The translations under genes were made by a program, and so were the position numbers. Below the pieces are notes generated by a model. That model saw only the letters and a list, made by a program, of their open reading frames with translations, searched no databases and was not told the DNA's origin. From NCBI GenBank assembly GCA_964291485.2, contig OZ220224.1:744001-808000 (forward strand): DNA of 64,000 bases. Direction: 5' to 3'. Source of the stretch: Kistimonas sp964291485. Lineage in GTDB: Bacteria > Pseudomonadota > Gammaproteobacteria > Pseudomonadales > Endozoicomonadaceae. Shown here piece by piece: positions 27,096-36,569 of this stretch (positions are counted from its first letter, which is position 1; each line of letters begins with the position of its first letter).

Positions 27096-28727
27096 TCAGA
27101 TCACTTCCAAAGTGGTCAGTAACCGTGGATATTCCTGATCGGCAAATGCTTCCAGCACCCTGATAGCAGAGACCCTCAGCAGGGGAGAGTCGTGTTTGAT
27201 ATAGCGGCGTCCCAGTGGCTGATTATCCGCATCCGTTTCGTTGGCTAAAAGATGCAGCGCGGTCGCTCTGACGATATCTGCCAGAGCCTCATTCTGCAGC
27301 ACATTGCGCAGTTCCATAACCCGTTCGGGCTTTTGGTCCCGTGCACTGGCAAAGGCTTTTGCCGGTGACGGGCGTTGGGAGAGGTCGATCTCCCAATGGT
27401 TTTTCACAACATTGGCAGCCCATTGGTCAGTTTTGTCGGTATGGCAGCTGGTACAGACATTGGTTGTACCCAGCTCAACACTAAGGTCTGGCCGGGGGAT
27501 GGAGAAACTGTGATCCCGCCTGGGATCAACCACCATGAAGTTTTTAGCAGGCATATGGCAGCTGACGCATTGTGCTCCCTCACTGTCCATGGGGTGGCGG
27601 GCGTGCTGCTCCGTATCAAACACGTCCGCTTTGTGGCAGGTCGTGCAGAGCTGATTGCCTTCTATTTTCAGTTTGCCGGAGTGAGGGTTGTGGCAATCTG
27701 AGCAAACGACACCATTCTGATGCATCTTGCTTTGCAGAAAAGAGCCGTAAACAAACACTTCACCGTCGATCTGGCCGTCCGGCTGGTAGTAATCCGGTTC
27801 GAGCAGGCGTAGCTGGAATTGGTCGAAAAACGCCGTGCCGGGATGAGTTGACGAAATTTTTGAGCGTAATGCATGGCAGCTTGCACAGGTATCCACCTGT
27901 TGTCCTGCGTGTGAATTCAGGTTGTGCGCAGTGTCTCGCTCTGGTGTATGAACCCAGCGATTATGGTTCGTCAGCTTGAGTATGCTGTTATAAATCCGTG
28001 CCTTGTCTTCTTCTGAGCTGGCCGTGTTTTCAACTGCCTCAATATGGAGTGAGCCCGGGCCATGGCACGCTTCACAGGCCACATTCACGTCAGACCAGAT
28101 TGTGGAGAATGTATTGCTCTGCACGTCATAGTTTTTCTCCAGGTTCGTGGTATGGCAATCCACGCAGCGAGAATTGGCGGTTTGAAATGCTTTCGTCCAG
28201 TGCAGGGGATTGCTGGTGTCAATAGCCTCATCCGGGTACAGATGAAACCAGCGTTGACCGCCTTCTTTTTTCGAACGACTATCCCAGGCTATGCCTAACG
28301 CTTGTAACCGACCATCAGGTTGTTGAACCAGGTATTGCTGCAAAGGATCAAAGCCGAAAGTGTAAGCAATGCGAAATTCCTGCAGTTCGCCATGGGCATT
28401 ATCCGTTCGGACAAAAAACTGGCCGTCGCGTTGATAAAACTGGCTCGTTACACCGTTGTAAGTGAATTCAGCATGATCAAAATTACCCAGGACGGTTTCA
28501 TTGCTCGCAGGGTGCATGGACTGGGAATGGTCAGAGGTCTGCCACTCGGCATATACGTCCTGATGGCACCCCATACAGACCTGGCTGCCGACATAGTTTG
28601 CCTTGTTTTGCGCAGCCGCCGGTTGTAACGATTCGGCAGACAGGCACAGGCTGTATAACAGCAGGGCTGGCAATAAGAGACAGTGAAACAGCGAATGGGT
28701 CCGGGAGGCTGAGCATATTATATCCAT
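27096..28727 (-). CDS. Octaheme c-type cytochrome with C-terminal HEAT-like region
   Basis: The 543-residue protein has a signal peptide (CLLLPALLLYSLCLSAES) and eight CxxCH haem sites: CMGCH, CVDCH, CEACH, CASCH, CSDCH, CTTCH, CVSCH and CTSCH. It therefore acts in the periplasm as a multihaem electron carrier or reductase. After the last haem site comes a helical HEAT-like stretch (DIVRATALHLLANETD; RVSAIRVLEAFADQEYP) that ends abruptly. Family members I know of often continue with TPR or HEAT repeats. The stop is only ten bases from an insertion sequence, so the C-terminus may be truncated. No other electron-transfer gene is adjacent. Confidence 0.85.
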   Translation of the reverse strand: MDIICSASRTHSLFHCLLLPALLLYSLCLSAESLQPAAAQNKANYVGSQVCMGCHQDVYAEWQTSDHSQSMHPASNETVLGNFDHAEFTYNGVTSQFYQRDGQFFVRTDNAHGELQEFRIAYTFGFDPLQQYLVQQPDGRLQALGIAWDSRSKKEGGQRWFHLYPDEAIDTSNPLHWTKAFQTANSRCVDCHTTNLEKNYDVQSNTFSTIWSDVNVACEACHGPGSLHIEAVENTASSEEDKARIYNSILKLTNHNRWVHTPERDTAHNLNSHAGQQVDTCASCHALRSKISSTHPGTAFFDQFQLRLLEPDYYQPDGQIDGEVFVYGSFLQSKMHQNGVVCSDCHNPHSGKLKIEGNQLCTTCHKADVFDTEQHARHPMDSEGAQCVSCHMPAKNFMVVDPRRDHSFSIPRPDLSVELGTTNVCTSCHTDKTDQWAANVVKNHWEIDLSQRPSPAKAFASARDQKPERVMELRNVLQNEALADIVRATALHLLANETDADNQPLGRRYIKHDSPLLRVSAIRVLEAFADQEYPRLLTTLEVI

Positions 28728-28854
28728 GGATGACGTCTTTATTATCTGAATGCCTGCTCAAGACCGCCTTTATCCCGTTCGCGTCCGCTGTTGTCAATAC
28801 TGCGTTGAATATCATTGCATACAAAAGTGTAGCGAATTCACTTTTATTGTTTAT

Positions 28855-29613
28855 TTACGGGCTGGACTGTTCATTGGTATTTAACGGATGAGTCACCAAG
28901 CCGCCAGCCATTTGCTCAGTCGGTGTGATTTCAATTAATCCAATATTGACATGAGGGGGTGCAGATAAGGCATACAGTGCAGCATCGGCAATATCCTGAG
29001 GCGTCAACAAGTCAATTTCAGATGTAATCTGTTTAACAACATCAGGGTCTTTATAGGCAACCTCAAAAAATTCAGTATCAACCCGGCCGGGGCAAATTTC
29101 AGTACACCGAATCGGTGTGCCCTTGAGTTCAAGGCGAAGATTTTGACACAACAGGTGTAGGCCCCCCTTGCTCGCACCATAGACCGATGAAAACAGCGGA
29201 TAAAGCCCGGCAATAGAACCCATATGCAGAATATGACCTTTGCCACGGGCTACCATCCCCGGAACGATGGCATTCACGAGTTGCATAGCGGCAATCAGGT
29301 TGGTGCTGATGGTGTGCTCAATGTCTTGCCGTGTGGTTTCACAGAGCGTGGTATAGCCAATACCCATTCCAGCATTGCTGACCAGTATGTCGACCTCAAG
29401 GTTGGAGAGTTGTTCATACAGCGCATCGCTATCACAAAGATCGAGGACTATAGGCGTGCAGCCTGTTTCCTCTGCTAATACTGCGAGTCGGTCTTCCCGT
29501 CGTGCCAGTGCATAAACGGTGACACCCTGCTGCGTGAGTGCCCTGACAATACTCGCGCCAATGCCACTGGAGGCGCCCGTCACCAGTGCGGTCTGGTAGG
29601 GGAGTTGTGCCAT
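28855..29613 (-). CDS. Short-chain dehydrogenase/reductase
   Basis: A 252-residue classical SDR oxidoreductase. It has the cofactor motif TGASSGIG, the NAG motif (VSNAGMGIG), Ser in MGSIAGLYPL and the catalytic YGASK. ALARREDRL after the second strand suggests NADP. It most resembles the YdfG/clavaldehyde-type group, but the substrate cannot be told from sequence. The gene stands alone, upstream of a divergent exported protein. Confidence 0.88.
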   Translation of the reverse strand: MAQLPYQTALVTGASSGIGASIVRALTQQGVTVYALARREDRLAVLAEETGCTPIVLDLCDSDALYEQLSNLEVDILVSNAGMGIGYTTLCETTRQDIEHTISTNLIAAMQLVNAIVPGMVARGKGHILHMGSIAGLYPLFSSVYGASKGGLHLLCQNLRLELKGTPIRCTEICPGRVDTEFFEVAYKDPDVVKQITSEIDLLTPQDIADAALYALSAPPHVNIGLIEITPTEQMAGGLVTHPLNTNEQSSP

Positions 29614-29645
29614 GATCTGCTCCGTTATTGGTTGTTGACCGGTGA

Positions 29646-29671
29646 GCGGTAAGCCAAGGGTTACTTACCGC
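29646..29671. other. Inverted repeat upstream of the SDR gene
   Basis: GCGGTAAG (29646-29653) and CTTACCGC (29664-29671) form a perfect eight-base inverted repeat. It sits in the divergent SDR/exported-protein promoter region. It could be an operator or hairpin; no regulator is adjacent. Confidence 0.3.
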
Positions 29672-29882
29672 GTTTAGGCAAAGGAACTGACAGGATAGTC
29701 ATTCCTACTGACGATGAGACTGCGGTAACCGCTTTGCTATTGGATAAGCATTTTTTCTGTCACAAAGTGTGGGGTAGAACTTAGCACTTACATGCAGGTT
29801 TCGTTATTATCCCCGCGGTGCCTGGGGCAAAACGAAAGGCGCATACCCTGTCATAACAACAATGGCCGATGAGGACTCAGAA

Positions 29883-30659
29883 ATGGGAAGGATCAGGAAA
29901 TCTGTTTTATCCTGGTTTGTCATACTGGTTGGCTTACTGAACCTGGTACCGGCTTTGGCGGCAGACTGCTATTCAGCCTCACCGCTGGCGGCCAGTGGTA
30001 AAGCGTTTGAGCCAACTACGGCGCGAAAGCTGACGAGCAGCGAACAGCGTCAGATAGACACCCTGTTTCGTAAGATGGCACAGCAATGGAAAGGTGAGAC
30101 CCAGGGCTACTTTTGCATGGGGACGGAAAATGCGCCGCGAAAGAAGCCGGATGATTACCAGGTAACCGCCAGGGTTAAGCAGGATTCGTCCGGCAATATT
30201 CGGTTTGAAGCGGATCTGTTCTCACCACATAAAAAGACACGTCGTCGTGAAAACCTGCGTCTGTTTTCCAGTCATGACTTCCTGCGGGTTGATGTGAATA
30301 ACCGAGCCGGTGATGTTGCCGTGGTATCACTGGATAATCAGCATCTGGAATTTATTCAGGCATTTCGGGTGACGCACCGCCAGCCCATGAAGCGTGATGA
30401 TGACGAAGAAGAAAAAGAGGGAGAGGTCTCCATCCTGCCGGTGGATGAAGAGGTGTCGATTCTGCCTGAACTAGAAGACGATGACGCAGAAGAGAGCGAC
30501 GACGAGCAGGAAAAGATTCGTTTCAAAACCTTCAGCACGGCCCGTGAGATCGTCAGGAGAATCACCGTGTCCGGCACTTATCTGACCATTGACTACAAAG
30601 TGTATACGCAGGGTGTATTGAGTTCCGCCAGTACCTGGCGCATGAAAAAAGCCCGGTGA
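29883..30659 (+). CDS. Exported hypothetical protein with acidic insert
   Basis: From the ATG at 29883 (GAGGA before it; an ATG at 29862 is possible) the protein is about 258 residues with a signal peptide ending near PALAADC. The mature part has beta-rich stretches (GNIRFEADLFSPHKKTRRRE; FLRVDVNNRAGDVAVVSL). A very acidic insert follows at about residues 160-205, with VSILP twice among Asp/Glu runs. The C-terminus (GTYLTIDYKVYTQGVLSSAS) looks like an outer-membrane or periplasmic beta fold. I do not recognise the family. Confidence 0.7.
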   Translation: MGRIRKSVLSWFVILVGLLNLVPALAADCYSASPLAASGKAFEPTTARKLTSSEQRQIDTLFRKMAQQWKGETQGYFCMGTENAPRKKPDDYQVTARVKQDSSGNIRFEADLFSPHKKTRRRENLRLFSSHDFLRVDVNNRAGDVAVVSLDNQHLEFIQAFRVTHRQPMKRDDDEEEKEGEVSILPVDEEVSILPELEDDDAEESDDEQEKIRFKTFSTAREIVRRITVSGTYLTIDYKVYTQGVLSSASTWRMKKAR

Positions 30660-30662
30660 TAT

Positions 30663-30679
30663 GGCGGGTCATACCCGCC
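30663..30679. terminator. Hairpin between two convergent genes
   Basis: GGCGGGT and ACCCGCC pair over a three-base loop. It lies between the ends of the exported protein gene and the minus-strand saccharopine-dehydrogenase-like gene, so it may serve both, though T tracts are weak. Confidence 0.4.
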
Positions 30680-30689
30680 TATCCTGATC

Positions 30690-31739
30690 CTAGCGGATTT
30701 CGATTTGACCGGAACCGGGCAGCGATTCAATGATCTTCGGACCAAACAACTGTGAAGGGGTAAAGTAACCGCCTTCGCCCTGATAGTTTGCCAGCATCTC
30801 TCCGGCGGCCAGAATACCGGCGACAGTGACATCATAGCCATTGGCTGTTTGCAGTCGTGCTTCTACCCGCTTACCGCTGGCGTTTATCGCTTCGCCCCAT
30901 AGCAGGGTTTTTCGTGCAGATCGTTGTTCGGCTGTTGGGCCGGGTATGGATTTCTCAATACGCTTTTTCAGAAACTGCTGTACCGGCTTGAGCTTGAGCA
31001 ATGGTGTTGCCAGGCTGGTGGCTTTCAATGCCAACCGGCTGCCCGGTGCAGGAATATAGACCGCAATATTCTTGATACCTGTCGTCCATGCCGCGGTGGA
31101 TACATCCCCCCAGGGAATCACTGCGGAGGTGCGTGGGCCGCGTCCATAATCAATATCGCGTATATTCCAGGTGCGCGGTACCGTCACCAGCTCACCATTA
31201 CGACGTACCTTGATGCCGCCGGCCAGAATCTCAACCGAGGTCTTGGCTGTGCCTGGACTGAGGGTGCCACCGGCATTAAACGCCAGGTTCAATTCAGTGG
31301 CATCGGGCAGTGCTTCCTTCAGGCAGGCGGCGATGCAATCGGTGGGAATCACATCAAATCCGACACCGGGGCAGAGCACGACCTGATTTTCACGGGCGCG
31401 ATCATGCAGTGTCTGTCCATGCTCAAAGACGGGAATTTCACCGGTGATATCGGCATAGTGGGTGCCGGTTTGCAGGCAGGCTTCCATCATGGGAGCAGCG
31501 GTGGCTGAAAATGGCCCGGCACAGTGAATCACCGCCTTGATATCGCGCAGATTGGCGACGATATCCGCCGTGTTATCCAGGCTGAAGACGCGGGCTTCAA
31601 GCCCTGTCTGCTGGGCGATAGCCTCGACTTTTTCACGGTTACGTCCGGCGACAACGGGCTGAAGGCCCCGCTCTTTAGCCGCCTGAACGGCGAGCCTGGC
31701 GCTGTAGCCGTTAGCGCCATAAATCATCCATTTCGACAT
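30690..31739 (-). CDS. Saccharopine dehydrogenase-like NAD(P)-binding protein
   Basis: The 349-residue protein begins with a Rossmann domain (MIYGANGYSARLAVQAAKER, then VVAGRNREKVEAIA). It has the family region HCAGPFSATAAPMMEACLQT and GTHYADITGEIPVFE. This matches the saccharopine-dehydrogenase/trans-enoyl-reductase group. Lysine metabolism is unlikely without the rest of that pathway; a lipid or polyketide reduction role is possible. The neighbouring lipid-type hydroxylase gene on the same strand may be related. Confidence 0.8.
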   Translation of the reverse strand: MSKWMIYGANGYSARLAVQAAKERGLQPVVAGRNREKVEAIAQQTGLEARVFSLDNTADIVANLRDIKAVIHCAGPFSATAAPMMEACLQTGTHYADITGEIPVFEHGQTLHDRARENQVVLCPGVGFDVIPTDCIAACLKEALPDATELNLAFNAGGTLSPGTAKTSVEILAGGIKVRRNGELVTVPRTWNIRDIDYGRGPRTSAVIPWGDVSTAAWTTGIKNIAVYIPAPGSRLALKATSLATPLLKLKPVQQFLKKRIEKSIPGPTAEQRSARKTLLWGEAINASGKRVEARLQTANGYDVTVAGILAAGEMLANYQGEGGYFTPSQLFGPKIIESLPGSGQIEIR

Positions 31740-31791
31740 TGTCTTTCCTTACTGCGCAGGAGCCTTTAGTGATTATTCGTTCGCCATACTC

Positions 31792-33027
31792 TCAGGAATT
31801 CTGGTAGCTGACAATTGTCTTTTTTGACTCCAGTACAGAGAGAAGGACCAGTGACAGCACCCCAAAAACAGTAAGGGATATCATGATGTCATGCGTCAGT
31901 GATATGTCCCGTAGGGTCAGAATCATCGCAGGGATCATGGCAACAAAGCGTGACAGCTCCAACCAAACGAGACCGGTTTTCTTTTCCAGCAGCCATCCAA
32001 CGATCAGCAGGTGGTAACCCAGCAGTACTGTCCACAAGACTGTTAACCCGACAGGCAGTTTTTCGCTGACGGCAATTAACAAAACAGTGCCCATGATCAA
32101 CGTCAGGAACTGAAAAACAGCATAAGTCTTCAGGGCCGGATTGACGAACGGATTGTAATTCTCATACGCATGGATATCCGGCATTTTCATCGGTGTGGCG
32201 ACATCGGCTGGTCGGTAACCAGTTCGGCGGAACCATAGCGTCAGCTTGTCTTTCCAGCTGCTTGTATTGACGGCGTCCTGCCACAGTTGCACATAGAGTT
32301 GCAGGTTGGCCCATACAGGATTCCAGCTGCGCAATGGCTTCAGGGTGACATAACGAATCGGTTCATAGTTGTCGTCTTCTTCGGCATAGGTGCCGAATAG
32401 CCGATCCCAGATGATAAATACTCCGCCGTAGTTTTTATCCAGGTAACGGCGATTCTTGGCATGATGAACGCGATGATTGGATGGTGTGATAAAAACCCAT
32501 TCAAACCAGCCAAGTTTCGGAATATGACGGGTATGAACCCAATACTGGTAGAGCAGGTTGATGGAGCTGACCGCAAAAAAGACCACCGGTGGAATGCCCG
32601 CCAGGGCGACCGGCACATAAAAGATCCAGTTAAAAATGAAACCTGTGGATGTTTGTCGCAGGGCGGTTGTCAGGTTGTATTCTTCACTCTGGTGATGCAC
32701 GGCGTGTGACGCCCAAAGGATATTGATCTCGTGGCCGGCGCGGTGATACCAGTAATAGAAAAAATCCTTCAGAAGAAAGCCCAGTACCCAAACCCAGAGG
32801 TGGCTGGCATCCAGCTGAATGGGGGCAAGGTATTCAAAGACCACCACATAGATCGTGAAAGTGACAACTTTCGTTGTCAGGTTGGCGGCGGTGCTGATCA
32901 TACCGGTGCTGATGCTGTTAATGGCATCATTGGTGCGGTAATAATCTTTTTTTCTGATTATCGTGGCCAGAATTTCCAGCACAATCAGTACGAAGAAAAC
33001 CGGGATGGCGTAAAGGATGTAGTTCAC
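31792..33027 (-). CDS. Sterol desaturase/fatty-acid hydroxylase family protein, alkylglycerol monooxygenase-like
   Basis: The 411-residue protein is a multi-pass membrane di-iron enzyme. Histidine motifs are YWYHRAGHE, WASHAVHHQSEEYNLTTALR and NHRVHHAKN. The first and second are close to alkylglycerol monooxygenase, which cleaves ether lipids. Extra C-terminal membrane helices (ILTLRDISLTHDIMI) extend it beyond the minimal family. The start is GTG with AGGGG upstream. The actual lipid substrate is not known. Confidence 0.85.
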   Translation of the reverse strand: MNYILYAIPVFFVLIVLEILATIIRKKDYYRTNDAINSISTGMISTAANLTTKVVTFTIYVVVFEYLAPIQLDASHLWVWVLGFLLKDFFYYWYHRAGHEINILWASHAVHHQSEEYNLTTALRQTSTGFIFNWIFYVPVALAGIPPVVFFAVSSINLLYQYWVHTRHIPKLGWFEWVFITPSNHRVHHAKNRRYLDKNYGGVFIIWDRLFGTYAEEDDNYEPIRYVTLKPLRSWNPVWANLQLYVQLWQDAVNTSSWKDKLTLWFRRTGYRPADVATPMKMPDIHAYENYNPFVNPALKTYAVFQFLTLIMGTVLLIAVSEKLPVGLTVLWTVLLGYHLLIVGWLLEKKTGLVWLELSRFVAMIPAMILTLRDISLTHDIMISLTVFGVLSLVLLSVLESKKTIVSYQNS

Positions 33028-33114
33028 GGAACACGCCCCTGTCGTTTGTTATTTTTGTTATTGTCGACACTTTTAACACTAATTGATCCCTGCTGCCAAA
33101 TGCTGACTGTATAA

Positions 33115-33146
33115 GCCCCTCCGACCGGGCAATGATCAGGAGGGGC
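33115..33146. terminator. Hairpin after brnQ
   Basis: GCCCCTCC (33115-33122) pairs with GGAGGGGC (33139-33146), eight bases, loop 16. It lies just past the brnQ stop on the minus strand. The T tract is weak, so termination is probable, not certain. Confidence 0.4.
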
Positions 33147-33154
33147 ATGCTGTA

Positions 33155-34477
33155 TCAGCAGGCAGCTTCTTCAGACGGGCGGTTCCACCCATAGCATTGG
33201 CTGACAGCGGTGCTAAGTATCAGCATGATGATACCGGGGACAATCCAGCCCATACCCTGATCGAACAACGGCAGATGTTGACTCAAAAAGATCGCGATGC
33301 TTTCAGGCATGAAGCCCGCGGCCTTCATGCCATCCGGAATGGCAAACAGTAAGGCTGTTGCACTGACGACACGGGTAACCATGGTCGGGTAAAACAGAAA
33401 ACGACGGATAAACGGCATGATGATGACCGCGATGGCCACCGGGTAGATGGTGACAATCACCGGCACCGTCAGCACGATTAATTGGTCAAGACCGACCGTT
33501 GCGACCAGAGCCGAGGCCACTGCGATAGCAGCCACATATTGGCGATAGCTGAATGATGTAAAGGTTTTACTGAAATATTCCGCACTGGCGCCAGTGACAC
33601 CAATACAGGTCGTCAAACAGGCCAGTGTGATGACAATGGTTAATACCATGTTACCGGCCGGACCAAAGAGGGCGGCGACATAGGTGGATAAGATGCGGGC
33701 ACCATTGCTGGCATCCGGCACCAGTCCATGGCTGGTGGCGCCGAGATAGAACAGGGCGCTGTAAATGAGGATCATGCCGATGGCGGCAATAAGGCCGGCC
33801 ATGGTAGTGAAACGGGCAATGTCACGGCCGCTGCTGACGCCAAGACTTTTGATGGCGTGGGTGATGATCCAGCCAAAGCCAAGGGCGCCTAATACGTCCA
33901 TGGTCAGGTACCCCTGGATCAAACCTTCAGTGACAGGCTGGCTTTCATAAACGCCACGGGCAGGTTCAATGGCGCTTTGAGGATTCATCAATGTGCCCAC
34001 CGCGATGGTGGTTAACATCAACGCGAGTAACGGGGTCATCCATTTGCCAATGGTGGAGACTAACTGCCCCGGTCTCAACGTCAGGGCGAGGGTGATCCCG
34101 AGGTAAATCACGACGTAGCCATGAAATACCGTATCACCAGTATTAGGGAAAAAGGGCATGAAACCGGTTTCATAAGCGACCATGACCGCACGGGGGATGA
34201 CGAACGCCGGACCAATCACAATAAACAACACGACCCAGAAGAGCTTTTGAACCGCCGGGGAAAAGTCCCTGACCACTTTGTCAGGGCCACCGCTCAGGGC
34301 AACGGCGATCAACGCCAGCAGGGTCAGTCCTACATCGCCAAGGATAAAGCCGGCGCCGGCCTGCCAGGTCAGGTCACCGGCCAGATAACCGATAATGGGC
34401 GGAAAAATGAGATTGCCTGCTCCTAAAAACAAGGAGAAGGTCATGAGTCCCAATGCGGCGATGTTCGTTGTCTTCAC
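33155..34477 (-). CDS. brnQ: Branched-chain amino acid transporter, BrnQ/LIVCS family
   Basis: BrnQ imports leucine, valine and isoleucine with sodium at the inner membrane. The 440-residue protein has about 12 hydrophobic segments and the family's start (LGLMTFSLFLGAGNLIFPPI), PAFVIPRAVMVAYETGF, and GVTGASAEYFSKTF. The start codon is GTG. It stands alone, with a perfect hairpin and a short direct repeat upstream. Confidence 0.92.
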   Translation of the reverse strand: MKTTNIAALGLMTFSLFLGAGNLIFPPIIGYLAGDLTWQAGAGFILGDVGLTLLALIAVALSGGPDKVVRDFSPAVQKLFWVVLFIVIGPAFVIPRAVMVAYETGFMPFFPNTGDTVFHGYVVIYLGITLALTLRPGQLVSTIGKWMTPLLALMLTTIAVGTLMNPQSAIEPARGVYESQPVTEGLIQGYLTMDVLGALGFGWIITHAIKSLGVSSGRDIARFTTMAGLIAAIGMILIYSALFYLGATSHGLVPDASNGARILSTYVAALFGPAGNMVLTIVITLACLTTCIGVTGASAEYFSKTFTSFSYRQYVAAIAVASALVATVGLDQLIVLTVPVIVTIYPVAIAVIIMPFIRRFLFYPTMVTRVVSATALLFAIPDGMKAAGFMPESIAIFLSQHLPLFDQGMGWIVPGIIMLILSTAVSQCYGWNRPSEEAAC

Positions 34478-34916
34478 AGCAGCCTCGTGTCATCAGATGG
34501 ATGGAGACTGTCAGCGTTACGGGTGGGGATTCTGGTTGTGTATGAAGGCGGTGCGACAACCATCGGCCCTTTCCGTAAGGGCCGACAGTTTTCGTAAATA
34601 CTAAACTGCCAACCCGCGTCTCAGTAGCAGGGCAGCAGATAGTAGCAGGGCAGCACAGGACAACATGCCGGTTACAGCATTTTGAGAGTTTGAATGTAAC
34701 GTAACCGGGTTCATGTTTTTGATAAGATCCTGCATTCAAAAAAGCCTTTATTTAACGCTAATGGATTATCTGCGCGGTTGTCTCTAAGTGTTTTTACCTA
34801 ATCTGACAAAGGGCGAAAGATTGTCAGTGTGTATGACAGGTGTTGTTAAACCGTGAATAAAATAAATAGTCCATTGTCTACAGGAGTATATATTACATAC
34901 ATTTAAAGGGTATTTT
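34478..34916. other. Intergenic stretch with hairpin and 15-bp direct repeat
   Basis: This 439-base stretch holds no accepted gene. TCGGCCCTT (34563-34571) and AAGGGCCGA (34577-34585) form a perfect nine-base hairpin. On the plus strand it is followed by CAGTTTTCG. AGTAGCAGGGCAGCA occurs at 34623-34637 and again at 34641-34655. The right half becomes AT-rich, entering the WD40 gene region. Confidence 0.6.
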
Positions 34917-36473
34917 ATGGAGTTTTCAGGTGTAGGAGTCAATCAGGGAACGCAAGTTAACTATCTTGATAGTGATGTCGTGATTCGCATGAATCACAGG
35001 TTTTGCAAAGTGAATACAAATTCTGTGTTGTATATATTGAAAGCACGGCATTCTTTCGGTCATTCGTTGCGAATATTAAAGAGACATGTTGAGTTGTTGA
35101 GGTGTAATAGGATTTTTGCAGTGAGTTCGAAAAGCACAGATTCAAGTGTACTGGCGAAACAAGTGCTCACGGAACATACAGGTAAAGTAAGAAGGATGAT
35201 TGTTGTGCCTGCAGTTGAAAAAAATGAATCGCCCTCTTTGATATCTTGTTCCGATGATTGCTCTCTTCGTGTTTGGGTAAAAACGGTAAAAGGATGGGTT
35301 TGTCGGAATCAGTTGCATGATCACACAGATGAAGTCTATGGAGTCGAGCTCTTGAGTCCCTCAGCAATGGTATCCTGCGCGCAGGATAGAGAAGTTAAAG
35401 TTTGGGAAAGAGTCCATAAAGAGCAATGGCGCAGTGTAAAGACTATCTCTAATGCGGAAGGTATTGTTGATCATTTGACAAGGTTGGATTGTGATTCGTT
35501 TTCCTATACCTGTGGTAATAAAATTAAGTTTTATAAATGTTTTCCAGATTCTGGCTGGCGTTGTGTCAGAGAACTCTATCACACGCAAACTGTAACTGGG
35601 CTAGTGTCTTTGATGGGTGTATTTGTGTTCTCTTCATCTCTAGATCAATCAATTGGTGTGTGGGGTGAAATTAAAAAACGATGGTCGGCAGTGCAATATT
35701 TGACAGGGCATACGGACTCTATTGAATCACTGGAAATATTGAAGCCTTATGACAATGTACTTGAATTAGCTCAATGCAGGCTGGTGTCGGTTTCAACAGA
35801 CTTTACTTTACGATTCTGGAAATTTGATCGTCGAATTAATCGATGGTTTAGCTCATGTTCTTTAACGCATAATGGGATCACCCAATGCAAATCTCTGGGA
35901 ATGGATACACTGGTCGCTGCCTCTGATGAAAATGAAATATATATTATAAAAAAACAGTACGATGGGTCCGATCATGAAGAATGGGAAATTGTTCAAGTAC
36001 TTGAGGAGCATGCAGCGCTAATTAGTAGTATAACTATTATCTCTTCCAGATGTTTTATCACCTGTTCACTGGATTGGTCTGCGGTTGTCTGGGGGCGACG
36101 AGGACCTCGTTTCATTGGAGCTGTCAATACTGACATTGAAGCCTCCGACAGTGTGCTGCCTTCTACCAGTAATACTGAATCTAGCCCACAGGAAAAGAAG
36201 GATAAATGGGAAAAAGTCGCTGGTCTGGAGAAACATGTCAATGAAGTGATCTATGGATTAAAGTTTAGTGAGATGGAATTTCTAAGTTGTGGTGCTGATA
36301 AAAAGATTATTGAATGGGACATATTGCCATCTGAGTATAAATATACAGAGCATGAGAATGCCCTTTTGCCTCAGGAAGTAGCGAGTGACATTGCTACTTC
36401 CTCTGACTCAACCTCGTATCGTTTTGGGCAGTTGATCAGTGGCGAATCTGCCAGCAGTACTGATAGTCAATAA
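34917..36473 (+). CDS. WD40 beta-propeller protein, AT-rich
   Basis: The 518-residue protein has no signal peptide or membrane segment. After about 80 residues it holds a series of WD40-like repeats, each ending near a W: SCSDDCSLRVW, SCAQDREVKVW, SSSLDQSIGVWGE, SVSTDFTLRFWKF, TCSLDWSAVVWG and SCGADKKIIEW. These suggest a seven-bladed propeller that binds proteins. Codon use is clearly more AT-rich than in neighbouring genes, with many cysteines. WD40 proteins of this sort are eukaryotic-like, and a host-directed or self-defence function is possible but not shown. A modest AAAGGG precedes the ATG. Confidence 0.8.
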   Translation: MEFSGVGVNQGTQVNYLDSDVVIRMNHRFCKVNTNSVLYILKARHSFGHSLRILKRHVELLRCNRIFAVSSKSTDSSVLAKQVLTEHTGKVRRMIVVPAVEKNESPSLISCSDDCSLRVWVKTVKGWVCRNQLHDHTDEVYGVELLSPSAMVSCAQDREVKVWERVHKEQWRSVKTISNAEGIVDHLTRLDCDSFSYTCGNKIKFYKCFPDSGWRCVRELYHTQTVTGLVSLMGVFVFSSSLDQSIGVWGEIKKRWSAVQYLTGHTDSIESLEILKPYDNVLELAQCRLVSVSTDFTLRFWKFDRRINRWFSSCSLTHNGITQCKSLGMDTLVAASDENEIYIIKKQYDGSDHEEWEIVQVLEEHAALISSITIISSRCFITCSLDWSAVVWGRRGPRFIGAVNTDIEASDSVLPSTSNTESSPQEKKDKWEKVAGLEKHVNEVIYGLKFSEMEFLSCGADKKIIEWDILPSEYKYTEHENALLPQEVASDIATSSDSTSYRFGQLISGESASSTDSQ

Positions 36474-36569
36474 TTGTTATAGCTCTGGGATTTTTCTGGT
36501 GTAACGATATGCACGGTTCAAGAAAACTGCACTTCTGAAGCAGGCATTCTTGCAACCATGATATGTATT

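Noticed and set aside
34623..34655. CRISPR-like repeat
   Set aside because: Only two copies of a 15-base unit with a three-base gap; not an array.
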